From: Chitinivorax tropicus
GTDB taxonomy: Bacteria > Pseudomonadota > Gammaproteobacteria > Burkholderiales > SCOH01
Assembly: GCF_014202905.1 (NCBI RefSeq)
Contig: NZ_JACHHY010000018.1
Location: 1-64,000 of the forward strand
Direction: 5' to 3'
DNA: 64,000 nt
The notes beneath the pieces are model-generated. The model saw nothing but the letters and a program-made list of their open reading frames with translations, had not been told where the DNA came from and did no database searches. Shown here piece after piece: positions 1-8,610 of this stretch. The position numbers and the translations under genes are program-made. The number at the start of each line of letters is the position of its first letter. Within the stretch, counting starts at the first letter, position 1.

Positions 1-449
1 GAGCCAGCCCTATGTTTAGGCCTGACCGTGACGTCATGGCGATCACCATGCAGGGGGCTTGGCTTGAGAAGTCGGGAAGAGGAAAGTGCGATATGAGGGG
101 ATGGTGCATCCCCAAACGACAGTACGTCGTCCAGGGGCCGGCAGACACTGCCCACAGCCAGCCGGCAGACCCCTCGTGCTTTGTGATGGTAGGTTGCTCT
201 GGGCCGTGCGCCTACGATCTGGTAACTCCAAGATTGCGAGGCATTCTGCTCTGACGAGTCCACCAAGACTTATCAAACCAGCGTGGAGATTTGCATTACT
301 GCACCAGGGGATGCAGGTACGTGTTCTATGACCACCAGAGCAATACTCACGGCAGGCCCAAGGAGGAACACACCCTCAAAGATTTGTGATAATTCATAAA
401 AAGCCAGTCTTATCAGACTGGCTTCGGGTCATCATCTCTGTCAAAACCA
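1..449. other. Non-coding stretch with nested inverted repeats
   Basis: No ORF here looks like a protein; the three short overlapping ones have no ribosome-binding site and no recognisable domain. The stretch holds several perfect short inverted repeats: arms 97-103/107-113 (GGGGATG), arms 116-120/126-130 (ACGAC), and a larger pairing 133-142 with 161-165 and 170-174. GCCGGCAGAC occurs twice (about 138-147 and 161-170). This could be a structured RNA or a decayed element; no known RNA family was recognised. The right end carries the gspE terminator. Confidence 0.4.
397..423 (-). terminator. Rho-independent terminator after gspE
   Basis: Nine-base-pair perfect stem (402-410 with 415-423, AGCCAGTCT/AGACTGGCT) and a four-base loop. 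On the minus strand it is followed by TTTTATG. It lies 27 bases beyond the gspE stop, so the gspCDE transcript most likely ends here and gspF is not in the same transcript. Confidence 0.85.
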
Positions 450-1907
450 TCAGTCTCGCGTGACGCGTAGTACTTCTTCCAGTGAGGTGTCGCCCTGCAG
501 GACTTTACGCACGCCGTCTTGGCGCAAGGTCAACATGCCTTTGCTGACAGCGTAGTCGCGAATCGCGCCTTCGGCGGTGCCGTCATGAATATGGCGACGC
601 ATGAGGTCATCGACTACCAACAATTCATAGAGACCGCTTCGGCCTTTATATCCGTTGAAATTACAAACCGGGCAGCCAACTGGGCGGTAGATGGGGGCAT
701 CTCGACCGAGCAGGGTGTGCTCTGCTTCGCTTGGGCGATGCTCCAGTTTGCATTCTGGGCACAGGTTACGCGCCAGGCGTTGTGCGAGTACGCCAATCAA
801 GCTGGATGCCAGCAAGAAAGGCTCGATCCCCATATCGACCAACCGCGTGACCGCGCTGGCCGCATCGTTGGTGTGCAGGGTAGCCAGCACCAAGTGGCCA
901 GTCAGTGAGGCTTGTACGGCAATCTGTGCGGTTTCGAGGTCGCGGATTTCACCGATCATGATGACATCCGGGTCTTGCCGCAGAATCGAACGTAGCGCCC
1001 GTGCAAAATTCATTTCGATACGCGAGTTGACCTGGGTCTGGCCGACGCCATCGAGGTCGTATTCGATGGGATCTTCGACCGTCATGATGTTGGTGGTCTT
1101 GGCGTCCATCTGCGCCAAGGCGGCATAGAGTGTTGTCGTCTTGCCCGAGCCGGTTGGGCCGGTGACGAGGATGATGCCATGTGGTTGGGCAATCAGCTCG
1201 TGCAGCTGGTCCAGTGTGTCACCGCTCATGCCGAGCCTGGTCAGATCCATCTTGCCGGCGGATTTATCCAGCAGACGCAGCACCACCCGCTCTCCGTGTC
1301 CAGTGGGCAACGTTGAGACGCGCACATCGACTGGACGCCCCGCGATGCGCAGGGTAATACGGCCATCTTGTGGCAGGCGTTTTTCTGAGATGTCCAGATT
1401 CGCCATTACCTTGATGCGAGATACCACTGCGGCATGCAAGGCCCGCTTGGGCTCGATGACGTCGATCAGCTTGCCATCGATCCGAAATCGGACGACAGAG
1501 CGGGTTTCGAATGGCTCGATGTGGATATCAGAAGCATATTCACGCAAGGCCTGTGTCAACACGGCGTTGATAAGGCGGATGATCGGCGCGTCATCCTCGG
1601 CTTCCAACAGGTCTTCGATTTCGGGCAGCTCTTGCGCCAGCCGAGACAGGTCGTAGTCCTGCTCGACGTCTTCCACCACGCTGGCGGCTTGGCTGTCACC
1701 ACGGGAATAGACCGCTGCAAGGCGCTGCTCGAAGTCTTCTGGTGGAAACAGGCTGATCGCCAATGGCTTCAGCAAAACCCGCCTTACCTCTGACAAGGTC
1801 AAGGGATCGATGTCGTCACGTGCCCAGATCTGGATCTTACCATCTTGCTCACCGGCATCGATCACACCCTTGTTTTTGGCGAAATGATAAGGAATGCGAT
1901 GTTCCAT
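450..1907 (-). CDS. gspE: Type II secretion ATPase GspE
   Basis: Cytoplasmic hexameric ATPase that powers pseudopilus assembly in the type II secretion system. The 485-residue protein has the family's usual length. Visible motifs: N-terminal GspE-N region (about 1-95), Walker A GPTGSGKTTT at 250-259, the Asp box (SDIHIEP, about 126-132), Walker B region with IGEIRD at 318-323, a His box near LATLHTND (341-348), and the zinc-binding tetracysteine pair CPEC (383/386) and CPVC (412/415) typical of GspE rather than PilB-less homologues. ATG start. It follows gspD after 3 bases, so it is the last gene of gspC-gspD-gspE, and a terminator follows it. The cognate gspF and the pseudopilin genes are not in this window. 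Confidence 0.96.
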   Translation of the reverse strand: MEHRIPYHFAKNKGVIDAGEQDGKIQIWARDDIDPLTLSEVRRVLLKPLAISLFPPEDFEQRLAAVYSRGDSQAASVVEDVEQDYDLSRLAQELPEIEDLLEAEDDAPIIRLINAVLTQALREYASDIHIEPFETRSVVRFRIDGKLIDVIEPKRALHAAVVSRIKVMANLDISEKRLPQDGRITLRIAGRPVDVRVSTLPTGHGERVVLRLLDKSAGKMDLTRLGMSGDTLDQLHELIAQPHGIILVTGPTGSGKTTTLYAALAQMDAKTTNIMTVEDPIEYDLDGVGQTQVNSRIEMNFARALRSILRQDPDVIMIGEIRDLETAQIAVQASLTGHLVLATLHTNDAASAVTRLVDMGIEPFLLASSLIGVLAQRLARNLCPECKLEHRPSEAEHTLLGRDAPIYRPVGCPVCNFNGYKGRSGLYELLVVDDLMRRHIHDGTAEGAIRDYAVSKGMLTLRQDGVRKVLQGDTSLEEVLRVTRD

Positions 1908-1910
1908 GCC

Positions 1911-4034
1911 TTATTTCTTCTCGCTGGCGGGTTGATCAACAGCTGGCTGGCTGGCTGCTTCGGTCTTGGAGTCTGGCTTGGTCTTCTGAATGGGCGTCAA
2001 CTCGGGCGCCACAACGGTGGGGGGATTATGCAGCACAAAGGAATCCGGCAGCTTGAAATCCCGCTGCTGCTCGCGGATATATTCATAGCGATCCCCAGAC
2101 AATGCAGTGGCTGCCGCGCCATCTTTGAGCACCACCGGTCGCAGGAATACCATCAGATTGGTTTTGGTTGAAGTACGGCTTTCATATTTGAACAGATTGC
2201 CCAATATCGGAATATCACCCAGCAGGGGCACCTTGCTGACACCGCTGTTGACTTTGTTCTCGATCAGCCCACCCAATACGATGATCTGGCCGTCATCCAC
2301 CAGCACCTTGGACTCAATGGTGCGTTTTTTGGTGATCAGGTCTTCGCTCTTGATCGCGCTATCATCAATGCTGGAGACCTCTTGGAAGATCTTCATGGTG
2401 ATGCCGCCACCTTCCGAAATCTGCGGCGTCACACTGAGCGTGATACCGATGTCTTTACGCTCGAAAGTGGTAAAAGGATTGGTGGTATTGCCGCTTTGTG
2501 GCTGGCTGGTGGTTTTGAATGGCACGTTCTGCCCCACCAGGATCTTGGCATCTTCATTGTCCAGGGTCAGCAGATTGGGTGTGGAGAGCACATTGCCAGC
2601 CTTGTTGTCCTCCAATGCCCGCGCCAGCATGCCCAGATTCAGGTAATCCTTACCGCCCAGGCTAATCTTGCCACGTGCCACGCCGACACTGAGGCCAGAA
2701 GCCGCACCCAAAGGGTTTTGCAGCACATTGAGGATATTCTTGCCGCCCTCACCAAAGTTGGTTCCACCAAAGCCCCGGTACGACGGAGCGCCATCCTTCA
2801 AACCATCGGCGGTCAACCATTGGAAACCGAACTCTGAAGTATCACCGGCGTTCACCTCTGCAATCAAGGCCTCCAGATAGACCTGTGCACGGCGCACATC
2901 CAACTTGTCGATCACCGCACGGATATTGCGATACACATAGTCAGGCGCGGTGATGATCAAGGAGTTGGTGGCCACATCCGCCTGGATCATCCCGCCTTGT
3001 GCGCCAGAGGCGCTGTTGCTGGCACTGCTGTTGGTCGCAACCGGTGATAAGGGAGAGCTGGGCATGCCACCCTGCATGGGCGCGCTGTTTTGAGACAGCC
3101 CTGAGCTGCTGCTAGACGACGCACTCGATGAAGTATCCCCCGTGATGATCGAACGCAAGGTCTGCGCCAATTTGGTGGCGTTGGCATTCTTCAGATACAC
3201 CACATTGATATTACTGCCACTTTGCGCAGGCTGATCCAGCATCTCAACCAGCCGCCGGACATTTTGAGCAGTGGCTGAGGTTTCGCTACGAATCAGCAGG
3301 CTGTTGGAGCGTGGATCGGCGATCACCGAGCTTCGCTTGACCCCTTCCGCCCCCATGCCTGGCACCATCGGCTGGCCCGGAATGCCACTGGTGCCCAGCT
3401 CGGGCATCAAGCGTGCCAGAGTGCTCGCCACATCCAGTGCTGAGCTGTGTTTGAGCGGAATGGCAAAAAACTCCGCCGATGAGGGCTGATCGATGGAAGC
3501 GACGATCCGATTGATGCGCTTGATATTCTCAGCATAGTCGGTGATCACCAGCGTATTGGCATTGTTATACGCTGCAATCATGTTATTGGGCGTGATCAAT
3601 GGCCGTAGAATCGGCACCAGCTGAGCGGCAGACTCATATTTCAACGGGAAGACCTGCGTGACGATCTTGTCACCAGTCACGCTCAGATTTTTGTCAGCGG
3701 TAACGCTGAAATGCTGCTTGGCATCAGCCTCGGGCACGATCTTGATCACACCGGTCGATTCCACTGCCGAAAAACCCTGCAAGCGCAATGACGAAAGCAG
3801 GATCGGATACACCAGATCCTTCGCAACCGGTGTGGATGAAACGATATTGATGGTGCCCTTCACCCGTGGGTCCAGTACAAAATTCTTACCCGAGATCAAG
3901 CCCACGGCCTTGACGGTCGATTCGATATCGGCATTGACAAAATTCAGCATCACCTTGTTTTCGTCCGCCGCAAAAGACAGAGACGAAGCAAACAGCGTGG
4001 CGGCCAGCAGAATGGGAAGTGTTTTTCTGATCAT
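1911..4034 (-). CDS. gspD: Type II secretion outer-membrane secretin GspD
   Basis: Forms the outer-membrane channel of the type II secretion system. 707 residues: a signal peptide (1-22, cleavage after SLSFA), periplasmic N0-N3 domains (about 27-385) and the secretin core (about 385-637). The core includes the conserved C-terminal stretch starting VPLLGDIPILGNLF at 602. Domain N3 carries a long Ser/Gly/Pro-rich insertion (about 300-346), common in secretins and probably a flexible loop. The C-terminal tail (640-707) is Pro/Ala/Lys-rich; it may be an S-domain or simply disordered. ATG start with AAGG about 6 bases upstream. Eight bases separate it from gspC. Confidence 0.95.
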   Translation of the reverse strand: MIRKTLPILLAATLFASSLSFAADENKVMLNFVNADIESTVKAVGLISGKNFVLDPRVKGTINIVSSTPVAKDLVYPILLSSLRLQGFSAVESTGVIKIVPEADAKQHFSVTADKNLSVTGDKIVTQVFPLKYESAAQLVPILRPLITPNNMIAAYNNANTLVITDYAENIKRINRIVASIDQPSSAEFFAIPLKHSSALDVASTLARLMPELGTSGIPGQPMVPGMGAEGVKRSSVIADPRSNSLLIRSETSATAQNVRRLVEMLDQPAQSGSNINVVYLKNANATKLAQTLRSIITGDTSSSASSSSSSGLSQNSAPMQGGMPSSPLSPVATNSSASNSASGAQGGMIQADVATNSLIITAPDYVYRNIRAVIDKLDVRRAQVYLEALIAEVNAGDTSEFGFQWLTADGLKDGAPSYRGFGGTNFGEGGKNILNVLQNPLGAASGLSVGVARGKISLGGKDYLNLGMLARALEDNKAGNVLSTPNLLTLDNEDAKILVGQNVPFKTTSQPQSGNTTNPFTTFERKDIGITLSVTPQISEGGGITMKIFQEVSSIDDSAIKSEDLITKKRTIESKVLVDDGQIIVLGGLIENKVNSGVSKVPLLGDIPILGNLFKYESRTSTKTNLMVFLRPVVLKDGAAATALSGDRYEYIREQQRDFKLPDSFVLHNPPTVVAPELTPIQKTKPDSKTEAASQPAVDQPASEKK

Positions 4035-4042
4035 GATCGACC

Positions 4043-4909
4043 TTATGGTTGCAGCGTATAGTCCAGCATGGCCGGTCGACCATCGCGCAAGACTTCCAGT
4101 TGCACTTTGTTTTTCTGAGTAAATTCGTTGTAAACCAGCGCAATATCACCCGGTCGGCTCAACTGCGCGCCATTGATCTTGCGCAGGACATCGCCATCCC
4201 GCAGCTCCAGCGCGCTCACCAAGGCCTGCGCACTGCCACCAGTGATCCGGATGCCACCCTTGGGCTCGGGCTTCAGCCCGGTTGCCCACTCGGCCACATT
4301 TCCAGATTGAAGTGCATTCACCAGCACAGCCCGTGGTATGGTCAACACCAACGCACCACCCTCGCCATTGGATGGCAACACCTCATCTGGCATGCCAGGT
4401 TCGCGCACCCCCATCGGCATCCCCTGCCCTGCCCCGGCTGGCGATGCAGCACCGTCAATCACCAGGGCGGGCTTGGCATCCAGCTCGATGCGCTCACGAC
4501 GGCCATTGTTCCGCACAATGACATGATCCGACGCCACCTCGATCAATGTCACACCGGGTTGGATCTCATCATCGATCGTCACTGCCACCTCTTTGGTACC
4601 CACGCCAGAAAACGTCGCCGCAGGTGCCTGGGTTGCCGTTCCGGTGATCACGCCACGCAACTTATAAGGTAGGCTGCTAGGCACGATCTGACCGTCATCG
4701 ACATTGCCCAGCGGGCGGCCAAACATACCCGCGACCATGCTGAGATCCAACGTCGGCCTGGGCTGTGTGACCACCACCGGTGTAGCAGGTTTCACGGGCG
4801 CAGCAGATTGAGGCGTGATGAAACGCCATGTGATACTGGCGCCCAACCAAGCTATCAGGGCAATCAGCAGGATATTGATCAGTTTGAAAGGAATCTGCGT
4901 TTGTCGCAT
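4043..4909 (-). CDS. gspC: Type II secretion inner-membrane protein GspC
   Basis: Bitopic inner-membrane protein that connects the inner platform to the secretin GspD. 288 residues: short cytoplasmic N-terminus, one membrane helix (about 9-28), a Pro/Val-rich linker, the HR (homology region) domain about 55-145, a Gly/Pro/Met-rich linker, and a C-terminal PDZ-type domain (about 212-285, with GDVLRKINGAQL). The PDZ type, rather than the coiled-coil type, matches general secretory GspC. It is the first gene of the operon; a sigma-70-like promoter lies about 95 bases upstream. Confidence 0.92.
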   Translation of the reverse strand: MRQTQIPFKLINILLIALIAWLGASITWRFITPQSAAPVKPATPVVVTQPRPTLDLSMVAGMFGRPLGNVDDGQIVPSSLPYKLRGVITGTATQAPAATFSGVGTKEVAVTIDDEIQPGVTLIEVASDHVIVRNNGRRERIELDAKPALVIDGAASPAGAGQGMPMGVREPGMPDEVLPSNGEGGALVLTIPRAVLVNALQSGNVAEWATGLKPEPKGGIRITGGSAQALVSALELRDGDVLRKINGAQLSRPGDIALVYNEFTQKNKVQLEVLRDGRPAMLDYTLQP

Positions 4910-5000
4910 CAGGGTATGCTGGCTGAGCCAGTCGAGTATGTGAAGCCCGCCGCTTTGAACTGAATCAAACCGGCTCAGGCAAAAATGGGTTTGGCACCGG

Positions 5001-5029
5001 ATTATACGAAACCCGCTTCAATATGTGCA
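5001..5029 (-). promoter_or_regulatory. Sigma-70-type promoter for gspCDE
   Basis: On the minus strand: -35 TGCACA (5024-5029), 17-base spacer, perfect -10 TATAAT (5001-5006). Transcription would start near 4994, giving a leader of about 85 bases before the gspC ATG at 4909. Confidence 0.65.
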
Positions 5030-5436
5030 CTGGATACGCCACATCATATGTTGAACATCCCATGTCATCCCGCATTGCATTCAACACCTGCCAGCCACCT
5101 TGCTGATCAAGCGATCCGAGCCGACGATCCACGAGCAGAGCAGATCGCCACCACAGCGACGACAAATCCGGCACCAAGGCAGTATATCGAATAATGCTGT
5201 TAAGTGGTCGAGACCATACAAATGAAAACACGTTCAATACGCCTGACTGACGGCCCATCCAATCAGCTTGACCAACTTCTGCTGCCATGGCCATCACCAA
5301 CAAGCAGAAACACAGGAATTCACCACCGACACAGCCACCCCACCCAAGCAATTGATTTTTAAAAACCTAGCAACCATGCGGCTTCGCAGCCCCCTACCAC
5401 GCCCAACACGAGATGAAATTTTTTTGCAAAAGAGTG

Positions 5437-5465
5437 TTGACCCCTCCGACAAAGCATGATTAAAT
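5437..5465 (+). promoter_or_regulatory. Promoter of the tRNA cluster
   Basis: -35 TTGACC (5437-5442), exact 17-base spacer, -10 TTAAAT (5460-5465), then a GC-rich discriminator (GCGCCCC). The first tRNA starts 21 bases beyond the -10. A GC-rich discriminator is typical of promoters for stable RNA under stringent (ppGpp) control; that regulation is inferred. Confidence 0.7.
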
Positions 5466-5485
5466 GCGCCCCTCTTCGACGCAAC

Positions 5486-5561
5486 GGGCGCTTAGCTCAG
5501 TTGGTAGAGCGTCTGCCTTACAAGCAGAATGTCGGCGGTTCGACTCCGTCAGCGCCCACCA
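5486..5561 (+). tRNA. tRNA-Val (UAC), copy 1
   Basis: 76-base cloverleaf with acceptor stem GGGCGCT/AGCGCCC, D-loop GCTCAGTTGGTAGAGC, anticodon loop CTTACAA (anticodon UAC, valine), T-loop GGTTCGACTCC and a genomically encoded ACCA end. Confidence 0.97.
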
Positions 5562-5584
5562 AGCCTTGCGTCAAGAACCGCTGC

Positions 5585-5661
5585 GGAGCGGTAGTTCAGT
5601 TGGTTAGAATACCGGCCTGTCACGCCGGGGGTCGCGGGTTCGAGCCCCGTCCGCTCCGCCA
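5585..5661 (+). tRNA. tRNA-Asp (GUC), copy 1
   Basis: 77-base cloverleaf with acceptor stem GGAGCGG/CCGCTCC, anticodon loop CTGTCAC (anticodon GUC, aspartate), T-arm GGGTTCGAGCCCC and an encoded GCCA end. It begins 23 bases after the first tRNA-Val. Confidence 0.97.
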
Positions 5662-5712
5662 GCAACACTCATGTCTCTCAGCATGAAGCCGTTGCATTGT
5701 GACATTTGCAAC

Positions 5713-5788
5713 GGGCGCTTAGCTCAGTTGGTAGAGCGTCTGCCTTACAAGCAGAATGTCGGCGGTTCGACTCCGTCAGCGCCCACCA
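5713..5788 (+). tRNA. tRNA-Val (UAC), copy 2
   Basis: Identical in sequence to the tRNA at 5486-5561, with anticodon UAC and encoded CCA. It lies 51 bases after the first tRNA-Asp, in a Val-Asp-Val-Asp array that looks like a tandem duplication of a two-gene unit. Confidence 0.97.
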
Positions 5789-5813
5789 GACAGCTTCTTG
5801 TTGACACCGCTGC

Positions 5814-5890
5814 GGAGCGGTAGTTCAGTTGGTTAGAATACCGGCCTGTCACGCCGGGGGTCGCGGGTTCGAGCCCCGTCCGCTCCGCCA
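5814..5890 (+). tRNA. tRNA-Asp (GUC), copy 2
   Basis: Identical in sequence to the tRNA at 5585-5661, with anticodon GUC and encoded CCA. Last of the four. No clear T-rich terminator follows directly; the nearest strong hairpin is at 6047-6068. Confidence 0.97.
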
Positions 5891-6044
5891 AATCCCTCCT
5901 ATTTCACTTTCAGATCCATATCGAACTCAGCTACTTTAGAGCATCCACGCACGCTGCTCCAGCGGCGCCAGCAATGCATTCCAATTCTCCAGCACGGCTA
6001 TCGGATGGCAAATCCACCATACTTGAGGCCACTTGCCTCATATG

Positions 6045-6070
6045 AAAAAGCCCGCTTGCGCGGGCTTTGA
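6045..6070 (-). terminator. Terminator after phoD, possibly bidirectional
   Basis: Nine-base-pair perfect stem AAAGCCCGC/GCGGGCTTT (6047-6055 with 6060-6068), loop TTGC. On the minus strand a run of five T follows, 18 bases after the phoD stop. On the plus strand only three T follow, so it may also stop transcripts from the tRNA array, though less well. Confidence 0.8.
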
Positions 6071-6087
6071 ACCATGGGCCGAGCCGA

Positions 6088-7908
6088 TCAGCCGACTACT
6101 ACGGCAGGCACATCTCGATTGACTGTCAACCTGGTGCTATAGGCAATTGTCTGCACCGGCAGACGACCGTTACTGAGCTTGCCTACCTTCTTGAAGACCG
6201 TGACCATCTTTTCCGGAGTCAATGTCACCACCGCATATCCTTGCGCATCGGTATCTGCATGCACAATCCAGGGGTTGAAGGCTTTCACATTGAAATCGAA
6301 GGTATTGACATCCCCCTTGTAAACCAAATCCGCCAAGGGAGCAAAGGTCGGGTTATCACTCACCACTGATTTGAAATATGACTGGAAGGAGTTGCTGGAG
6401 ATCCCGGCTGTCACCAAATCCACCATTACGGGCGTGGGTGTCGCGGCATCGAAGTCGTCCATTACGCTCCCGGCAAAGAAGGCATGGATATCGCCCGTGA
6501 TGGCCACGACATTCTTGACGCCATTCGTCTTCAGGAAGCCCATCATGTCCTTCCGCTCAGCATTGAAACCATCCCACTGGTCGGCATTCAAGATGAAATT
6601 GGATTTGAATGCGTCTGGCACTTGCACACCCAGCTGGGCCAGCGTCGCGAGATTCACCTGCATACGCAACAGCGATACCTCATTGACCCACACCTTCCAG
6701 GCTGCGGTAGAGGTCGCCATCTTTTGCTTCCACCACCCACGCTGCACTTCACCCAAGATGGATGTGGCGGCCAGCGGGAAGGGGCCGCCTGGCAGGCTGC
6801 CGGTCTGCGCAGTTGCAGCGGCCATTTTTTTTGCCTCAGCCCCCGCCAGATCAGACTGTTTCACAAAGTAGCGGCTACCCACCTCACCCAGCGGGGACAG
6901 GGTTTCTGGAATCACGTGATCGGTACGGAACAGGCGCTGATCCGTCACGATCAGATGCATCAGCTTACCGAACTGCAGATCGCGGAAATTGCTGATCTGT
7001 TTTGAGAAATCAGGCTGCGTGGCGTCGAAGGTCACATCCGCAGGCATGAATTCATACCAGGCTTGCGTGGCGGATTTGCGGCGATCGGTCTGCTGAGGAT
7101 TGTCAGTGGTGTAGGTCTGGTGATCCCCCCAGCAATCATCACTGAATTCATGGTCGTCCCAGATTGCCACGAATGGGAACTTGGCATGCAGAGCCTGCAG
7201 GCGCGGGTCGGTGCGGTACTGTTTATACAAATAGCGGTAGTCGGCCAGCGTGGTTGCATACTTGCCCTTGCCAGACTTGCTCACCGTGCCATTGGGCAGT
7301 GTCAATGTGCTGTGTGCCCCTTCCACCGCGCCGGTCTGGAACGATTCACCCACTGTTTCATAGATGTAGTCGCCAAGATGCACGATGAAGTCGATGTCTT
7401 CATTCACCAACTCGTCGAATGCCGCCCAATGGTTCACTGACCAATCCTGACAGGAGACATAGGCGAATTTCAGGCTGGACAGATCGGCGTCAGCCTTGGG
7501 CGCAGTCTTGGTGCGACCAGTTGTGGAGGCATCATCACCTGCCACGAAGCGGTAGTAATAGGTGGTGGCGGGCTCCAGCCCCGTTACCTTGTGGCGGATG
7601 GTGAAGTCCCAGTCTGCCTTGGCCACTAGTGCGAAATCGACAATCAGATTGGCAAAATCTGCGGTTTTCGAGACCTGCACTTTGAAATTGATATCGGCTG
7701 CCGAGCCATCATTGCGCGTGACACGCGTCCAGAGAATGATGCTGCCTTCTTTCGGGTCGCCCGATGCCACACCTTGCGGGAAACTGTACACCTTACCTGC
7801 ACCTGGCGCTGGCGAGCTGCCGCCATCGCTGCCACACCCTGTCAGGCCGGTCGTAGCCGCCGATACAGTGAGAAACCCACCGAATTTCAAGAACGAGCGA
7901 CGATCCAT
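6088..7908 (-). CDS. phoD: PhoD-family alkaline phosphatase, Tat-exported
   Basis: Secreted phosphomonoesterase/phosphodiesterase of the PhoD metallophosphatase family (Fe/Ca-dependent in studied members). 606 residues. A twin-arginine motif RRSFLKF at 3-9 shows Tat export of a folded, metal-loaded enzyme. A lipobox-like LTGC (Cys25) suggests it may be lipid-anchored. An N-terminal Ig-like PhoD domain (about 42-140) is followed by the catalytic domain with Cys154-Gln-Asp156, GDYIYE (180-185), WDDHE (251-255) and GDIHAF (473-478), the metal ligands of the family. ATG start with a strong AGGAGGAG ribosome-binding site. It stands alone, with a terminator behind it and a Pho-box-like site upstream, in keeping with phosphate-starvation control. 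Confidence 0.93.
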   Translation of the reverse strand: MDRRSFLKFGGFLTVSAATTGLTGCGSDGGSSPAPGAGKVYSFPQGVASGDPKEGSIILWTRVTRNDGSAADINFKVQVSKTADFANLIVDFALVAKADWDFTIRHKVTGLEPATTYYYRFVAGDDASTTGRTKTAPKADADLSSLKFAYVSCQDWSVNHWAAFDELVNEDIDFIVHLGDYIYETVGESFQTGAVEGAHSTLTLPNGTVSKSGKGKYATTLADYRYLYKQYRTDPRLQALHAKFPFVAIWDDHEFSDDCWGDHQTYTTDNPQQTDRRKSATQAWYEFMPADVTFDATQPDFSKQISNFRDLQFGKLMHLIVTDQRLFRTDHVIPETLSPLGEVGSRYFVKQSDLAGAEAKKMAAATAQTGSLPGGPFPLAATSILGEVQRGWWKQKMATSTAAWKVWVNEVSLLRMQVNLATLAQLGVQVPDAFKSNFILNADQWDGFNAERKDMMGFLKTNGVKNVVAITGDIHAFFAGSVMDDFDAATPTPVMVDLVTAGISSNSFQSYFKSVVSDNPTFAPLADLVYKGDVNTFDFNVKAFNPWIVHADTDAQGYAVVTLTPEKMVTVFKKVGKLSNGRLPVQTIAYSTRLTVNRDVPAVVVG

Positions 7909-7975
7909 TTTATTGACTCCTCCTGTTGGTAAACGTCGTTAACTGACACATCTTACCAAAAAAGACATGCAATCT

Positions 7976-7993
7976 ACGTCAGTTTTGTTACAT
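7976..7993 (-). promoter_or_regulatory. Possible Pho box upstream of phoD
   Basis: On the minus strand the 18 bases ATGTAACAAAACTGACGT resemble the PhoB box (two CTGTNAY-type heptamers split by four A/T), with about 13 matches to the Escherichia coli consensus. It lies 68 bases before the phoD start. A good -10 at the expected distance is not obvious, so this is tentative. Confidence 0.35.
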
Positions 7994-8000
7994 TTTGATC

Positions 8001-8025
8001 AAAAAAATTCGTAACCGAATCATTC
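8001..8025 (-). terminator. Weak terminator overlapping the stop of the 192-residue ORF
   Basis: On the minus strand a short inverted repeat around the stop codon (CCGAA-TGA-TTCGG) and an alternative TTCG-GTTA-CGAA stem lead into seven T. The stems are only 4-5 base pairs, so termination is plausible but not strong. Confidence 0.4.
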
Positions 8026-8598
8026 GGATGGTTGCGGGTTACGACGGAAACGATACCGACTGGGCAGCGCCTGTCGGCTCAGATAATCGACAGACAACAT
8101 TTCACCGCCCAGGCGCATGAACAATCGGTCCGACTCGCCTTGCGATGCCAACCACGCCAATAGCCGGGCCTCGCCCACGACCGTGTGCTGACTGGTGCAA
8201 AGCCAAGTGGAAACCGCCAAGAGATCACGTTCGTCCACCAATGCCAAGCCGAGCGGGGTATCAAGATACACACTCCCCTCCTCATCCAACACCACCGAGC
8301 CAGCCTTCACCACTTGCCCGGTGTGCGTCCGCCAGTCATTGCATTGGCTATCATCCAGCAGGCGAACCACCCACGGTGCGATATCAAGTGCGACATACAC
8401 CTGTTGCGGCCCATTCTGGAAATAATAGTCACCATTGGGCGAACAGGCATAGTTTCGACCGATGAAGTCCACCAGCGCCACATGGTTGACCCGCTCCTGA
8501 CGAACCCACCACTGGCCGCGGTGATCCAAACGCAACCAGCCGTAGACCGCAGGCACATTGGGCCACTTGGCCATCGCCTGTACAACGATGTCATCCAT
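8020..8598 (-). CDS. Conserved-looking protein of unknown function, coupled to ybbP
   Basis: 192 residues, Trp-rich, with no signal peptide and no membrane segment. It starts MDDIVVQAMAKWPNVPAVYG and reads as a soluble globular protein. I recall similar betaproteobacterial proteins carrying only a DUF label, but cannot confirm which; no motif suggests a reaction. The ATG lies 12 bases after the ybbP stop, so it is probably the third gene of a ybbA-ybbP-ORF transcript. The ribosome-binding site is weak, consistent with translational coupling. The stop overlaps a weak terminator. Confidence 0.75.
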   Translation of the reverse strand: MDDIVVQAMAKWPNVPAVYGWLRLDHRGQWWVRQERVNHVALVDFIGRNYACSPNGDYYFQNGPQQVYVALDIAPWVVRLLDDSQCNDWRTHTGQVVKAGSVVLDEEGSVYLDTPLGLALVDERDLLAVSTWLCTSQHTVVGEARLLAWLASQGESDRLFMRLGGEMLSVDYLSRQALPSRYRFRRNPQPSE

Positions 8599-8610
8599 TG
8601 CAGTTTCAAC

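Larger units (their letters stand above)
4910..5485. other. Intergenic region between gspC and tRNA genes
   Basis: A 576-base gap. It holds the leftward gspC promoter (5001-5029) and the rightward tRNA promoter (5437-5465). The ORF on the minus strand at 4965-5351 lacks a domain, a ribosome-binding site and plausible composition, and it spans the gspC promoter, so I do not call it. Nothing else was recognised between about 5040 and 5430. Confidence 0.6.

Noticed and set aside
79-90. GAGGAAAGT resembling a conserved RNase P RNA segment
   Set aside because: None of the other conserved RNase P RNA segments could be found around it.
4965-5351. 128-residue minus-strand ORF
   Set aside because: No ribosome-binding site, odd composition, no domain, and it spans the gspC promoter.
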